From the NCBI RefSeq assembly GCF_000374805.1, contig NZ_KB895343.1, forward strand, positions 1 to 64,000: 64,000 nt of DNA. Direction: 5' to 3'. The notes below the pieces were generated by a model. It was not told the origin of the DNA and did not search any database. It saw only the letters and a program-made list of their open reading frames with translations. This document shows positions 45,869 to 55,489 of the stretch, one piece after another. Origin of the DNA: Chitiniphilus shinanonensis DSM 23277. GTDB taxonomy: Bacteria > Pseudomonadota > Gammaproteobacteria > Burkholderiales > Chitinibacteraceae. Position numbers and translations under genes: made by a program. Position 1 is the stretch's first letter. Every line of letters begins with the position of its first letter.

Positions 45869-47338
45869 CTACAGCACCAGCGTCGCCAGCCAGAACAGCA
45901 GCGCCGACAGGCCGATGGTGGCGGGCAGCGTCAGCACCCATGCCATCAGGATGTTGCGCACGGTGCCGCCTTGCAGGCCGCTCCGGTTGGCCACCATGGT
46001 GCCGGCCACGCCGGACGACAGCACGTGGGTGGTCGAGACCGGCAGGCTGAAGATGTTGGCGAAGCCGATGGAGGCGGCGGCGATGATCTGCGCGCACATG
46101 CCCTGGGCGTAGGTCATGCCCTGCTTGCCGATCTTCTCGCCCACGGTCAGCACCACGCGCTTCCAGCCGACCATGGTGCCGACGCCCAGCGCGCTGGCCA
46201 CGGCCAGGATCACCCAGAACGGTGCGTATTCGGTGGTGGCGGTCAAGTCCTTGCGCAGGTTGTCCAGGTCGGCCTTCTCGCGGTTGGGCACCTGCGGCAG
46301 CTTGCCCACCTTCTTGGCGGTGTCGTCCAGACAGAGCAGGTAGCGCCGCACCTGCACCCGCGTGTCCGGCGTCATGTCGCGGTAGTCCTTCACGCCGTCG
46401 AGCGCCAGCAACAGGGCGCCGATGGTAGGCTCGGTGGTCTTGGGGTCGCAGCGGAAGTGCTTGGGCAGCTCGGTGCCGTTATTGCGGCCCAGCGCCAGGT
46501 AGTCGGACAGGGTATTGGCGTTGCGCTGGTAGAACTGGCGCAGGTGGATGGTGGCGTCGCGGGTGCGCTCGATCTGGTAGGTGGTGCTGTTCAGGTCCAG
46601 CACGAACTTGGCCGGCACGATACCGATCAGCACCAGCATGATCAGGCCGATGCCTTTCTGGCCGTCGTTCGAGCCGTGCACGAAGCTGACCGCCATTGCC
46701 GAGATCACCAGCACCAGGCGGTTCCAGAACGGGGGGTGTTTCTTGCCGTCGTTCGAGCGGCGGTTTTCCGGTGTCTTGTGCATCTTGGACAGCGGCATCA
46801 GCCGCTTGAGCAACAGCAGCAACAGCCCGGCGAGCAGGAAGCCCGCGGTGGGCGAGATCAGCAGCGACAGCGCGATGTCGATCGCCTTCTTCCAGTTGAT
46901 GCCGTCGGCCAGCGGAATATTGGTGATCAGCGCGTTGGTCAGCCCCACGCCGAGGATCGAGCCGATCAGGGTGTGCGAGCTGGAGGCCGGGATACCGAAG
47001 TACCAGGTGCCCAGGTTCCAGACGATGGCCGCCGCCAGCAGCGAGAACACCATCGCCAGCCCATGGCCGGTGTTCACGTTGATCAGCAGTTCCACCGGCA
47101 GCAGGTGGACGATGGCGTAGGCCACCCCGACGCCGCCCAGCAACACCCCGAGAAAGTTGAAGATGCCCGACGAGATCACCGCGATGTGAGGCGGCATGGC
47201 CTTGGTGTAGATCACCGTGGCCACGGCGTTGGCGGTGTCGTGGAAGCCGTTGATGAACTCGAAGGCGAGGACGAAGCCGAGTGCCAGCAACAGGCTGACG
47301 ACGACCCAGGGGTCGAGGCCGCTGAATAGTTCGAACAT
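45869..47338 (-). CDS. Inorganic phosphate transporter, Pit family
   Basis: 489 aa. Duplicated PHO4 halves: GFHDTANAVATVIYTKAM in the first and SVHGSNDGQKGIG-type sequence (SFVHGSNDGQKGIGLIM) in the second, with about ten membrane segments and a long soluble loop (about 270-380) as in E. coli PitA. Low-affinity proton-metal phosphate symporter in the inner membrane. Confidence 0.95.
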   Translation of the reverse strand: MFELFSGLDPWVVVSLLLALGFVLAFEFINGFHDTANAVATVIYTKAMPPHIAVISSGIFNFLGVLLGGVGVAYAIVHLLPVELLINVNTGHGLAMVFSLLAAAIVWNLGTWYFGIPASSSHTLIGSILGVGLTNALITNIPLADGINWKKAIDIALSLLISPTAGFLLAGLLLLLLKRLMPLSKMHKTPENRRSNDGKKHPPFWNRLVLVISAMAVSFVHGSNDGQKGIGLIMLVLIGIVPAKFVLDLNSTTYQIERTRDATIHLRQFYQRNANTLSDYLALGRNNGTELPKHFRCDPKTTEPTIGALLLALDGVKDYRDMTPDTRVQVRRYLLCLDDTAKKVGKLPQVPNREKADLDNLRKDLTATTEYAPFWVILAVASALGVGTMVGWKRVVLTVGEKIGKQGMTYAQGMCAQIIAAASIGFANIFSLPVSTTHVLSSGVAGTMVANRSGLQGGTVRNILMAWVLTLPATIGLSALLFWLATLVL

Positions 47339-47427
47339 GAAGTTTTTGTGTCGGGGAGGGAACGCGGCGGATTATGGCAGAAAACCGCCGGGCGCCGTTG
47401 TCCGGCGAGCCCGGTGGTTGTGCGAGG

Positions 47428-48819
47428 TCAATCGCCCGCCAGGTTCCCCGCCGGCGCGCCGCCCAACGCCTTGTACAGCGTGGCCAGGTTGGCCGCACGC
47501 TCGTAGTCGTGCAGCAGCAACGCGCGCTCCGCCGCGCGCAGCGTGTCCTGCGCGGAGAGCCAGGTATCGAACGCCACCGCCCCGGCGCGGTAACGCACGC
47601 CGGTCAGCCGTTCGGCTGTGGCGGCGTCGTCGCGCTGCGCCAGCAGGCGTTCGGTGTCGCCTTCCAGCCGGGTGCGGGCATCCAGTGCGTCCTCCACCTC
47701 GCCCAACGCGCGGTAGATGGTCTGGCGATGCGCGATCACCGCCAGCTCGTAGTCGCTGCGGCTGACCTTCAACGCCACCTCGCGCTCGTTCCACTGGACA
47801 AAGGGGAGGGCCACGCCGAGCCCGAGTGCCGCCACCGGATTGGACAGCACGTCGACCAGCGTGCTGCTGGCGCTGCCCACGCTGCCGGTCAGCGAGAACG
47901 TCGGCAGCCAGCTCTTGCGCTGCGCCTCGGTGTCGGCGAACGACGCCTTCAGCCGCGCTTCGCTCGCCGCGAGGTCGGGACGGCGCGCCAGCAGTTGCGA
48001 CGGCAGCCCGGCCGGCACCTGCGGCAGCGTGCTGCGCGGCAGTGCCGGCGTGGTGCCCAGGTCGGTCTCGGGCGGCACGTCGAACAGCAGCGCCAACGCG
48101 CGACGGGTGGCGTTGCGGGTCTGCTGCGCGCTGGCGAGCGTGCTTTCCTGCTGGCTGACTGCGCGGCGCGCCTGCGCGATGTCCAGCCCCGACACAGTGC
48201 CGGCCTTGTAGCGCGATTGCACCAGATCGAAGGTCTTGCGCGCGCTGTCCAGGTCGCGTTCGGCCAGCGAGACCTGCGCGTCGTTCAGCGCCAGTTGCCA
48301 GTAGAGGCTGGCGGTGTTGGCTTCCAGCGAGACGCGCACGCCTTCCAGGTCGGCGGCGGTGGCGCCCTGGCGCCAGCGCGCGGCGTCTTCCAGGTCGGCC
48401 AGCCGGCCCCACAGGTCCAGCTCGTACGACAGCCCGGCGGAGAAGTTGTAGCTCTCGCCCAGGCTCTCGTTCCGCCGCAGGTCGCGGTTGGCCGACACCT
48501 TGCCGGACACGCTCACATCGGGACGGCGGTCCAGTTGCGCCTGTTCCAGCGTATAGCCGGCCTGCTTCAGCTTGAGCACGGCGCTGGCCAGGTCGGCGTT
48601 GCTGGCACGCGCGCGGACGATCAGCGCATTCAGGCCGGGGTCGCCGAAGCCTTGCCAGAATGCATCGGCATCGGCCAGCTGGCCATCGGTGGCGGCAGCC
48701 TGCCACGCCGCCGGGGTCTGGATCGGCGGGGCCTGCCAGCCGGTGCTGGCGCAGGCGGTGAACAGCGGCAATGCCGCGAGGTACAGCGCCAGGGTTTTCA
48801 GGTTTCGGGTATCGATCAT
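47428..48819 (-). CDS. Outer-membrane efflux lipoprotein (NodT family, TolC-like)
   Basis: 463 aa. Signal ends in lipobox LFTAC, so lipid-anchored. Two OEP repeats with long coiled-coil hairpins and the GLDIAQARRAVSQQESTLAS pattern typical of NodT-family subunits. Ten bases after macB, so it is the outer-membrane partner of the MacAB pump. Confidence 0.93.
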   Translation of the reverse strand: MIDTRNLKTLALYLAALPLFTACASTGWQAPPIQTPAAWQAAATDGQLADADAFWQGFGDPGLNALIVRARASNADLASAVLKLKQAGYTLEQAQLDRRPDVSVSGKVSANRDLRRNESLGESYNFSAGLSYELDLWGRLADLEDAARWRQGATAADLEGVRVSLEANTASLYWQLALNDAQVSLAERDLDSARKTFDLVQSRYKAGTVSGLDIAQARRAVSQQESTLASAQQTRNATRRALALLFDVPPETDLGTTPALPRSTLPQVPAGLPSQLLARRPDLAASEARLKASFADTEAQRKSWLPTFSLTGSVGSASSTLVDVLSNPVAALGLGVALPFVQWNEREVALKVSRSDYELAVIAHRQTIYRALGEVEDALDARTRLEGDTERLLAQRDDAATAERLTGVRYRAGAVAFDTWLSAQDTLRAAERALLLHDYERAANLATLYKALGGAPAGNLAGD

Positions 48820-48829
48820 GCGGAACAGC

Positions 48830-50785
48830 CTATTCGCGGGCCAGCGCTTCGATCGGCGCCAGTCGCGCCGCGCGCCGCGCGGGAAGAAAGCCGAACACCA
48901 CGCCGACCAGGGTGGCGCAGAGCACCGCCGTCAGCACGGATTCGAGCGAGAAGATCATCTTGAAGTCGGTCATCAGGCGGTCGACCATCGCGCCCAGGCC
49001 CAGCGACAGCGCGATGCCGATGCCGCCGCCCACCATGCAGACCATCACCGCCTCGATCAGGAACTGCCGCATGATGTCGCTCTGGCGCGCGCCCACGGCC
49101 ATGCGGATGCCGATCTCGTGGGTGCGTTCGGTCACCGACACCAGCATGATGTTCATCACGCCGATGCCGCCCACCACCAGCGAGATCACGCCGATCATGG
49201 TGAGGAACAGCTTGATGTTGCGGGTGCTCGCCTCGACCGAGGACAGGATGTCCTCCATGTTGCGGGTGTAGAAATCCTGGGTGCCGTGCGCCAGCAGCAG
49301 GCGCTGGGTCAGCGCCTCCTCGGCGGCCTTGGTCGGCAGGCCCCCGCGCACCTTCACCGTGATGCGGTTGAAGTACTGCTGGCCGAAGATGCGGCTGGCG
49401 GCGGTGGAATAGGGCACCCACACCTCCAGCGAATCGCCGCCCCAGCCGCTCGACTTGGCCTCGGCGACGCCGATCACCTGTAATGGCACGTTGCCGATCA
49501 GGATGATCTCTCCCAGGCCCGAGCCGTCGCCGAAGAAGGTCTGGCGCGTGGTCTCGCCGATCACCGCCACCTGGGCCTGGCGCTGCACGTCCTGGCGGCT
49601 GAAGTTGCTGCCCTGCTCGATCTTCTGCCCGCGCACGTCGAAGTAGCTGGGCGACACCCCGTAGACGGTGGCGTTGGAGTCGACGTTGCCGAAGCGCATG
49701 CGCTGTTGCTTCTGCGACATCGGCGTCACCGCCTCCACGTACGGTTCGGCGGCCAGCGCCAGCAGGTCCGACTCGCGCAGGGTGCGCACCCCGCCCGAGC
49801 GGTCGTCCGACAGGCCCGAGCCCGGCATGATGTCGATGTTGGTCGCGCCCAGCGACGACAGGTTCTGCAGCACCGATTGCTGCATGCCTTCGCCCAGCGC
49901 CACGATCGACACCACCGAGGCGATGCCGATGATGATGCCCAGCATGGTCAGCAGCGTGCGCAGCCGGTTGGCCACCAGCGAGCGCCAGGCCATGCTGAAC
50001 GCCTCCAGGAAGCGGCCCCAGTTGGCGGCCAGCCCGGCCGGATGCGCCGGTGGCGCCGGGCGGTCGCCGGGTTTTTCGGCGTCGTGGGCGCCGGGGTTGC
50101 GCCGGTCGTCGACGATGCGGCCGTCCTTGATCTCGATCACGCGCTCGGCCAGCGCCGCGACGTTGGCGTCGTGGGTGACCAGGATGACGGTGTGGCCGCG
50201 CGCGTGCAGCTCCTTGAGCGTGGCCAGCACTTCTTCGCCGCTGCGCGAATCCAGCGCGCCGGTCGGCTCGTCGGCCAGGATCACCTCGCCGCCGTTCATC
50301 AACGCGCGGGCGATGGACACGCGCTGCTGCTGCCCGCCGGACAACTGGCTGGGCTTGTGGTGCAGCCGCTCGGTCAGCCCCAGCCGCCCCAGCAGCTGCC
50401 CGGCCCGCTCGGCGCGCGCGGTGTTGTCCATGCCGGCGTAGATCGCCGGCATGGCGACGTTCTCGGACGCGGTCAGCGCCGGGATCAGGTGGTAGCGCTG
50501 GAAGATGAAGCCGAAATGCTCGCGGCGCAGCGCGGCCAGCCCGTCGTCGTCAAGGCTGCCGACCTCGACCCCGTCGAAGCGGTAAGAGCCGGAGCTGGGC
50601 TGGTCCAGCCCGCCCAGGATGTTCATCAGCGTGGATTTGCCCGAACCGGACTGGCCCATGATGGCGACCATCTCGCCGCGCGCGATGGTCAGGTGGATGT
50701 CGTCGAGGATGGTCACGTCGGTATCGCCGGCCGGAAAGCGGCGATACAGCCCGGACAGCTCGATCAGGGGCGTGTCTTGGCGCAT
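48830..50785 (-). CDS. macB: MacB-type ABC transporter (ATPase-permease fusion)
   Basis: 651 aa from the ATG at 50785, one base after the macA stop. N-terminal ATPase: Walker A GQSGSGKST, signature LSGGQQQR, Walker B VILADEPTGALDS. Then a membrane segment, a large periplasmic MacB_PCD domain (about 310-510) and three C-terminal membrane segments in an FtsX fold. Works with MacA and a TolC-like channel to export macrolides, toxins or peptides by a mechanotransmission mechanism. The substrate is unknown. Confidence 0.95.
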   Translation of the reverse strand: MRQDTPLIELSGLYRRFPAGDTDVTILDDIHLTIARGEMVAIMGQSGSGKSTLMNILGGLDQPSSGSYRFDGVEVGSLDDDGLAALRREHFGFIFQRYHLIPALTASENVAMPAIYAGMDNTARAERAGQLLGRLGLTERLHHKPSQLSGGQQQRVSIARALMNGGEVILADEPTGALDSRSGEEVLATLKELHARGHTVILVTHDANVAALAERVIEIKDGRIVDDRRNPGAHDAEKPGDRPAPPAHPAGLAANWGRFLEAFSMAWRSLVANRLRTLLTMLGIIIGIASVVSIVALGEGMQQSVLQNLSSLGATNIDIMPGSGLSDDRSGGVRTLRESDLLALAAEPYVEAVTPMSQKQQRMRFGNVDSNATVYGVSPSYFDVRGQKIEQGSNFSRQDVQRQAQVAVIGETTRQTFFGDGSGLGEIILIGNVPLQVIGVAEAKSSGWGGDSLEVWVPYSTAASRIFGQQYFNRITVKVRGGLPTKAAEEALTQRLLLAHGTQDFYTRNMEDILSSVEASTRNIKLFLTMIGVISLVVGGIGVMNIMLVSVTERTHEIGIRMAVGARQSDIMRQFLIEAVMVCMVGGGIGIALSLGLGAMVDRLMTDFKMIFSLESVLTAVLCATLVGVVFGFLPARRAARLAPIEALARE

Positions 50786-50786
50786 G

Positions 50787-52106
50787 TCAGCGGATCCGCG
50801 GGCCGCCCATCGGGCCGCCTTGGCGCTGGCGCGGCTGGACGTTGTTGAGCCCGCCACCCGTGACCACCTGCTCGCCTTCGGCCAGCCCGGACACCACCTC
50901 GACCTGCACGTTGTTGTTCAGGCCCACGGTGACGCGGCGCGGTTCGACGGTACCGTCGGGCTTCTGTACCCGCACCATGCGCACCTGCTGCGTGCCCGCC
51001 TGACCGTCGTCGCGCTGCTTGCGGCCCTGGCGCTTGCCCTGCACGCCCGATGCGGCGTCGCTGCGCGGGCGCTCGGCGTTCTGGCGGGGGGCCGAGGCAT
51101 CGCGCGCCTTGCCAGCGCCGCTGCCGTCACCGCGACTCATCAGCGCGGTCACCGGAATGGTCAGCACGTCGCGCTTGGCGTCGATCACGAACGACACCTG
51201 CGCCGTCATCTGCAACTTGAGCAGGCCGTCGGGATTGGGCACGTCGAACAGCGCGTTGTAGAAGATGGCGTTGTTCACGGTTTCCGGCTTGGGCTGGATG
51301 GTCTTGAGCTTGGCGACGATCTTGCGCTCGGGCGCGCCCAGCACGGTGAAGTACACCGGCATGCCCGACTTCAGCCGCGGCACGTCGGCCTCGGCCACCT
51401 GGGCCCGCACCTGGACCACGTCCATATTGGCCAGCGTCAGGATGGTCGGCGCCTGCTGGGTGGCGATCACGGTCTGGCCTTCCTTGGTGGTGATCGACAC
51501 CACCTCGCCGTCCATGGGCGCCAGGATGCGGGTGTAGCCGACGTTGGCGCGCGCAGTGTCCAGCTTGATCTGCGATTGCTTGATCTGCGCCGCGATCTGC
51601 GCGATCTGCGCGCGGCGGATGTTCAACTGGATGGCCGCGTCGTCGGCGTCCTTGCGCGCGGTGGCGTCGGCCGCCAGCATTTCCTGCTGGCGGGCGTTCT
51701 CCTGTTCGGCCAGCTTCAGTTCCAACTGCGCCGAGGTCTGCTGCGCCAGCAGGTTGTCCAACGACGCCTGCGCCTCCTGCAACGAGTTCTGCGACAGCGT
51801 GGGATCGATCTCGGCCAGCAACTGGCCCTTCTTCACCCGGTCGCCCAGCTCCACCGCCAGCTTGGTGACCTGGCCGGACGCCTGCGCGCCGACATCCACC
51901 TGTTGCGACGCCTCGATCACGCCGGTGGCCAGCACCGACACTTCGATGTCGCCACGGCTCACCGGGGCGGTCAGGACTTCGACGGCGGCCGGCTTGCTGG
52001 CGGCGCGATACCACCAGCCGAGGCCGGCGAGGATGACGAGTAGTGCAAGCAGCCACCAACGGTGACGTTTCAGCCAGCGCAGACGGCTGGGGGCAGTGGA
52101 GGGCAT
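50787..52106 (-). CDS. macA: MacA-type periplasmic adaptor
   Basis: 439 aa from the ATG at 52106 with AGGAA upstream. One membrane anchor (about 15-35), biotinyl-lipoyl-like and coiled-coil hairpin (about 60-200), beta-barrel and membrane-proximal domains. An insert of about 50 residues (near 335-385), rich in Arg, Lys, Gln and Gly, lies between barrel and the final domain; this is not usual for E. coli MacA (371 aa). First gene of macA-macB-nodT. Confidence 0.93.
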   Translation of the reverse strand: MPSTAPSRLRWLKRHRWWLLALLVILAGLGWWYRAASKPAAVEVLTAPVSRGDIEVSVLATGVIEASQQVDVGAQASGQVTKLAVELGDRVKKGQLLAEIDPTLSQNSLQEAQASLDNLLAQQTSAQLELKLAEQENARQQEMLAADATARKDADDAAIQLNIRRAQIAQIAAQIKQSQIKLDTARANVGYTRILAPMDGEVVSITTKEGQTVIATQQAPTILTLANMDVVQVRAQVAEADVPRLKSGMPVYFTVLGAPERKIVAKLKTIQPKPETVNNAIFYNALFDVPNPDGLLKLQMTAQVSFVIDAKRDVLTIPVTALMSRGDGSGAGKARDASAPRQNAERPRSDAASGVQGKRQGRKQRDDGQAGTQQVRMVRVQKPDGTVEPRRVTVGLNNNVQVEVVSGLAEGEQVVTGGGLNNVQPRQRQGGPMGGPRIR

Positions 52107-52387
52107 GTGAATTCCTGTTGTTCTGGTGTGCCTGGGGCGCGCGAACCGCCGCTGCAAGGCGGCTGGACGGCGGTCGTGGAACGGATGGCGGGATGCGGCG
52201 GTTGGTCCTTTGCGCCCTTCATCACGGTTCCGTGCTCGCGGCCCGGCTGACGATAACGCAACGACATTGTGCCCGGTTGACGCGGACGGCACGCATGCCC
52301 GGCGCATTTTTTACAAGAGTCGGACAAAGCCGCGACGCCCCGGCGGCAATCGGGCGGGGCGTCGGGGGGCCGGGGTGCAACGAGCGT
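52107..52387. other. Intergenic region, 281 bp, no supported gene
   Basis: Gap between the macA start and the selO stop, both on the minus strand. Presumably holds the macA promoter; no clear motif, repeat or terminator recognised. Confidence 0.5.
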
Positions 52388-53848
52388 TCAGGACGAGCAC
52401 GAAACGGACAACTGCCGCGCCCAGTCCGGCGGCAGGGCGGCGAAATCCTCGAATTCCGGTGCTTCGTCGAACGGCCGCGCCAGCGCGTCGGCCAGGCGTC
52501 GCAGCGGCTGGTGGTCGCCGCGCTGGGCGGCGCGGATCGCTTCCTCGGCCAGATGGTTGCGCAGCACGTATTTGGGATTGACCGCGTTCATGCGCGCGGC
52601 GCGCTCGGCGTCGTCGGTGCTGCCGTCGTCGGCCAACCTCGCACGGTAGGCGGCGACCCAGGCGTCGAAGCCGTCGCGGTCGAGCACCAGGTCGCGCAAC
52701 GCCGCGGGCACGGCGCCGGTGGCGGGCAGGGTGGCAAGCCGGCGCCAGAACAGCGTCCAGTCGGTATGCGCCGCCTGGAGCAGCGTCAGCAGCGTGCCCA
52801 GCAGTTCCCAGTCGTCCTCGCGCCATTGCCGCAGCCCCAGCTTCTGGCGCAGCAGTTCGGCGTAGTGCTGCTCGAATACATCCTGGTAGCGGCTGAGCGC
52901 GGCGATGGCGGCATCGCGGCCGATGTCGGGCAACAGCGTCTGCGCCAAGCAGTGCAGGTTCCACAGCCCGATCTGCGGCTGCTGGTCGTAGGCGTAGCGC
53001 CCGCGCTCGTCCGAGTGGTTGCACACGTGGCCGGCGTCGAAGCCGTCCATGAAGCCGAACGGGCCGTAGTCCAGCGTCAGCCCCAGCAGCGACATGTTGT
53101 CGGTGTTCATCACGCCGTGGCAGAAGCCCACTGCCTGCCAGGCCGCGATCAGGCGCGCGGTGCGTTCCACCACGGCGTCCAGCAGCGCCACGTAGGGCTG
53201 CCCGGCGGCCGCGCATTCCGGATAGAACCCGGCGATGGCCCAGTCGGCGAGCTGGCGGACCGCGTCCTGCTGGTCGCGATGATGGAAATGCTCGAAATGG
53301 CCGAAGCGCAGGAACGACGGCGCGACGCGGGTGACCACCGCGGCGGTCTCCTTGGTTTCGCGCCATACCGGCTGCGGGCTGGCCACGAGTGCCAGCGCGC
53401 GGGTGGTGGGGATGCCCAACGCGTGCATCGCCTCGGAGCACAGGTATTCCCGGATCGACGAGCGCAGCACCGCGCGGCCGTCGGCGCGGCGCGAATAGGG
53501 GGTCTGGCCCGCGCCTTTCAGTTGCAGTTCGTGGATGCCCAGCGGGGTGTCGATCTCCGCCACCAGCAGCGCGCGGCCGTCGCCCAGTTGCCCGGCCCAC
53601 ACCCCGAACTGGTGGCCGCTGTAGACGCTGGCCAGTTGCGGGTACTCGGTGAGCGCGGCGTTGCCGGCGAGGAAGTCGGTCCATTCGCCACCGTCCTGGC
53701 TGTCCAGGCCCAGCGCATCGGCCAGCGCCGTGTTCCAGGCGATCAGCGACGGCCCGGGCAGCGGGGTGGAGGGCACTTGCGAGTAAAAGCGCTCGGGCAA
53801 CGCGGCGAAACGGGGTGCCAGCGGCAGGTCGGGAAAGGTATGCTTCAT
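52388..53848 (-). CDS. selO: Protein adenylyltransferase SelO (YdiU family)
   Basis: 486 aa, the normal length. Pseudokinase-like fold: [14 protein letters not shown] near the nucleotide loop, [20 protein letters not shown], and the metal site in [27 protein letters not shown]. The C-terminus ends in CSS, with the Cys thought to act as a redox switch. SelO transfers AMP to Ser, Thr or Tyr of proteins and protects against oxidative stress. Confidence 0.95.
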   Translation of the reverse strand: MKHTFPDLPLAPRFAALPERFYSQVPSTPLPGPSLIAWNTALADALGLDSQDGGEWTDFLAGNAALTEYPQLASVYSGHQFGVWAGQLGDGRALLVAEIDTPLGIHELQLKGAGQTPYSRRADGRAVLRSSIREYLCSEAMHALGIPTTRALALVASPQPVWRETKETAAVVTRVAPSFLRFGHFEHFHHRDQQDAVRQLADWAIAGFYPECAAAGQPYVALLDAVVERTARLIAAWQAVGFCHGVMNTDNMSLLGLTLDYGPFGFMDGFDAGHVCNHSDERGRYAYDQQPQIGLWNLHCLAQTLLPDIGRDAAIAALSRYQDVFEQHYAELLRQKLGLRQWREDDWELLGTLLTLLQAAHTDWTLFWRRLATLPATGAVPAALRDLVLDRDGFDAWVAAYRARLADDGSTDDAERAARMNAVNPKYVLRNHLAEEAIRAAQRGDHQPLRRLADALARPFDEAPEFEDFAALPPDWARQLSVSCSS

Positions 53849-53887
53849 GCCTTGCGGGTGTACGCCCTAATAGTTGAGTGAAATGAT

Positions 53888-53902
53888 CGGGTATATTACC
53901 CG
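53888..53902. promoter_or_regulatory. Palindrome between selO and ybaK
   Basis: CGGGTA-TAT-TACCCG is a perfect inverted repeat 22 bp before the ybaK start in the short divergent gap. It could be an operator; no regulator is identified. Confidence 0.35.
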
Positions 53903-53923
53903 AAAAAGCCTCCCGAGTTCCCG

Positions 53924-54415
53924 ATGAGCGAGAAAGCCCCCGTCACCGCCGCCGTGCGCATGCTGCGCCAACACAAGGTGGTCTACACCGAGCACCTCTA
54001 CGAATACGAGGAAAAGGGCGGCACCGCCGTGTCCGCCCGCGAGCTGGGCGTGCCCGAGCACGACGTGATCAAAACCCTGGTGATGGAGGACGACGCCAAA
54101 CAGCCGCTGCTGGTGCTGATGCACGGCGACTGCGAGACCTCCACCAAGAACCTGGCGCGCCTGCTCGGGCGCAAGACCATCCAGCCGTGCGCGCCCGAAG
54201 TCGCCAACCGCCATTCCGGCTACCTGGTCGGCGGCACGTCGCCGTTCGGCACCCGCAAGGCGATGCCGGTATACATGGAGCGCAGCATCGCCGACCTGCC
54301 GCGCATCTATCTCAACGGCGGCAAGCGCGGCTTCCTGGTCGGGCTCAGCCCGGCCGACGCCATCGCCGTGCTCAAGCCGACCCTGGTCGATATCGCGATT
54401 CCCCACGGCGCCTGA
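53924..54415 (+). CDS. ybaK: Cys-tRNA(Pro)/Cys-tRNA(Cys) deacylase YbaK
   Basis: 163 aa. YbaK/EbsC fold with the catalytic Lys in VIKTLVMEDD, the VGGTSPFGTRKAMPVYMERS segment, and LNGGKRGFLVGLSPADA. Removes Cys wrongly attached to tRNA-Pro. Start of a short same-strand group of small genes. Confidence 0.95.
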   Translation: MSEKAPVTAAVRMLRQHKVVYTEHLYEYEEKGGTAVSARELGVPEHDVIKTLVMEDDAKQPLLVLMHGDCETSTKNLARLLGRKTIQPCAPEVANRHSGYLVGGTSPFGTRKAMPVYMERSIADLPRIYLNGGKRGFLVGLSPADAIAVLKPTLVDIAIPHGA

Positions 54416-54440
54416 CCGACAACCCGATCCCGGATTCACC

Positions 54441-54866
54441 ATGACCATCCTGCCCAGCATCCTCCACGACCAGATCACCGCCTTGCTCGACGCGGGCGAC
54501 CGCCTGTTCGAGAAAGGCGACGACGCCGGCGCGCTCGCCAAGTATCGCGAGGCCGAGATCCTGCTGCCGACCGAGCGCGAGCGTTTCGAAGCCAGCACGC
54601 TGGTCGCCGCCGCCATCGGCGACACCCTGTTCCAACTGGGCCAGCACGCGCAGGTGGTCGAGACCCTGCAACAGGCGCTGGGCTACCCGGATGGCGACGA
54701 CAACCCGTTCGTCCACCTGCGGCTGGGACAAAGCCTGCTGGAAACCGGCGAGGAGGCCCGCGCGCTCGATCATCTGGCGCGCGCCTTCGAGTACGGCGGC
54801 CTCGACGTGTTCGAAGACGAGGACGACAAGTACCTCGACTTCCTCAAGGCCCGCATCCAGTTCTGA
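54441..54866 (+). CDS. Tetratricopeptide-repeat protein
   Basis: 141 aa, all helical, with about three TPR-like units (AGDRLFEKGDDAGALAKYRE; GDTLFQLGQHAQVVETLQQA; GQSLLETGEEARALDHLARA) and the ending VFEDEDDKYLDFLK. No signal or membrane segment. Likely a cytoplasmic protein-binding adaptor; partner unknown. Confidence 0.82.
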   Translation: MTILPSILHDQITALLDAGDRLFEKGDDAGALAKYREAEILLPTERERFEASTLVAAAIGDTLFQLGQHAQVVETLQQALGYPDGDDNPFVHLRLGQSLLETGEEARALDHLARAFEYGGLDVFEDEDDKYLDFLKARIQF

Positions 54867-54892
54867 ACACCCCGTATGAAAGAGCACGCCGC

Positions 54893-55291
54893 ATGAGCAT
54901 CCGTTTGCTGGTTTTCCGCCTGACCGTCAGCAGCAGCTACGCCGAGAACGTCGAGTACGAAGCCGAGGGCGACGACTTCGACACCGTGCAGTGGTGGCTG
55001 GCCGACGACGAAGCCTGGCGCGTGCGTACCTACGCCGTGGACCAGGACATCCACGTGCACCAGGTGCCGCAGGCGCTGGCCGAGGACGTGGCCCGGCAGA
55101 ACACCGAGAAACACTACGCCGACGTGCTGGGCGAGATGCACGTCTTCGACCTGACCGGCGTGGACGATGCGGCCGGCATCGCCCGGCTGGTGGCGCAGCT
55201 GGGCGGAAACTTCGAGCCGGCGCGCAATGGCCGCTTCGGCTTCTGGAACCCCACCGGCGCCACCTACCGCAGCCAGACCCAACCCGAATAA
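54893..55291 (+). CDS. Hypothetical protein
   Basis: 132 aa, 26 bp after the TPR gene. Rich in acidic residues and aromatics (EYEAEGDDFDTVQWWLADDEAW), no Cys, no signal. I do not recognise the family. The frame is supported by its clean position in the gene group. Confidence 0.65.
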   Translation: MSIRLLVFRLTVSSSYAENVEYEAEGDDFDTVQWWLADDEAWRVRTYAVDQDIHVHQVPQALAEDVARQNTEKHYADVLGEMHVFDLTGVDDAAGIARLVAQLGGNFEPARNGRFGFWNPTGATYRSQTQPE

Positions 55292-55440
55292 GCGCGGCCA
55301 GCAAAACCCGACGTAGCGGTCCTGGCAGGAAGCGCGAAACGTCCTGAGAGGCGGTAAACCGGACTTCCTTCGGTCGCACACAGTACAAGGCGTACGGCAA
55401 ATAGGCGCGACGCAGCCAGGAGGGTTTTGTTGGCCGCTCT
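55291..55440 (+). repeat. Dispersed intergenic repeat, long copy
   Basis: About 150 bp with ends GCGCGGCCAGCAAAACCC and GGGTTTTGTTGGCCGC. It matches the 13164 copy except for about 30 extra bases in the middle (from GTCCTGAGAGG to GGTCGCACA), which also occur in diverged form in the 11816 copy. The left end touches the stop codon of the preceding gene. Confidence 0.87.
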
Positions 55441-55489
55441 ACGTCAAGCCCGGCGGTTGCCCCGCCTGAGCGCCACCACGAGGAGCACC

